The notes under the pieces: model-generated
What the model was told of the DNA's origin: nothing
Databases searched by the model: none
Seen by the model: the letters and a program-made list of their open reading frames with translations, nothing else
NCBI GenBank assembly: GCA_050743385.1
Contig: JBOGFJ010000144.1
Span: 1-5,219 of the forward strand
Direction: 5' to 3'
DNA from: JACDBD01 sp050743385
GTDB lineage: Bacteria > Actinomycetota > Acidimicrobiia > IMCC26256 > JACDBD01
DNA: 5,219 bases
Part shown: in pieces, positions 5,178 through 5,219 of the stretch
How the letters are laid out: each line of letters opens with the position of its first letter
Numbering within the stretch: position 1 is the stretch's first letter
Translations under genes and position numbers: made by a program

Positions 5178-5219
5178 ATGCCCGACCTCACCGGTGCCCA
5201 TCACGCCGCGTTCACGGTC
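5178..5219 (+). CDS. Start of a probable VOC-family protein (3' end outside window)
   Basis: Only 14 codons are in the window, from ATG 5178 to the right edge: MPDLTGAHHAAFTV. The His-His followed by a short hydrophobic strand (AAFTV) is how many glyoxalase/VOC proteins begin, with a His as first metal ligand. Unlike the VOC gene at 3892, the His is present here. The TACGAT box 6 bases upstream supports this start. With so few residues the family is a suggestion only. Confidence 0.5.
   Translation, partial: MPDLTGAHHAAFTV

Overview
The window is very GC-rich and densely coding, with strong G/C bias at third codon positions, GTG starts and apparently leaderless genes. This fits an Actinomycetota chromosome, perhaps a lineage such as Acidimicrobiia, although nothing in the window fixes the genus. 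There are no rRNA, tRNA, transposon or CRISPR signals. Every gap longer than about 60 bases is described below.

Left part (1-3662): two divergent transcription units share a 168-base intergenic region. Leftward is a hemerythrin (HHE) protein with a long, purely basic, histone-like N-terminal tail; it runs off the left edge. Rightward is a tight three-gene unit. It holds a CsbD-type general-stress protein with a coiled-coil extension, a second and diverged CsbD-like coiled-coil protein (ATGA overlap with the first), and a two-HKD phospholipase D/transphosphatidylase-family enzyme 18 bases further on. The intergenic region carries two back-to-back motifs of the form GTTT-N16/17-GGGTA. This is the pattern recognised by the actinobacterial stress sigma factors SigF (Mycobacterium) and SigB (Streptomyces). 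The working inference is one general-stress locus: a diiron O2/redox or DNA-associated protein on one side, and stress-response plus membrane-lipid proteins on the other.

Middle (3663-4272): after the PLD gene there is about 200 bases of coding-like sequence with no usable start. It resembles the C-terminal end of a secreted or lipoprotein beta domain and is read here as a gene remnant. A VOC-fold (glyoxalase/bleomycin-resistance-like) gene follows.

Right part (4278-5219): two leftward genes encode a 98-aa helical protein of unknown function and an exported protein resembling DUF3558, with a Sec signal peptide and four cysteines. A rightward gene begins 14 codons before the right edge and looks like the start of another VOC protein. 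All three lack a clear Shine-Dalgarno sequence and instead have a TANNNT hexamer ending 6-7 bases before the start codon, the signature of leaderless transcription common in Actinomycetota.

The main point of interest is the divergent stress-promoter pair and the locus it serves. Family calls rest on motif recognition by eye, without database searches.
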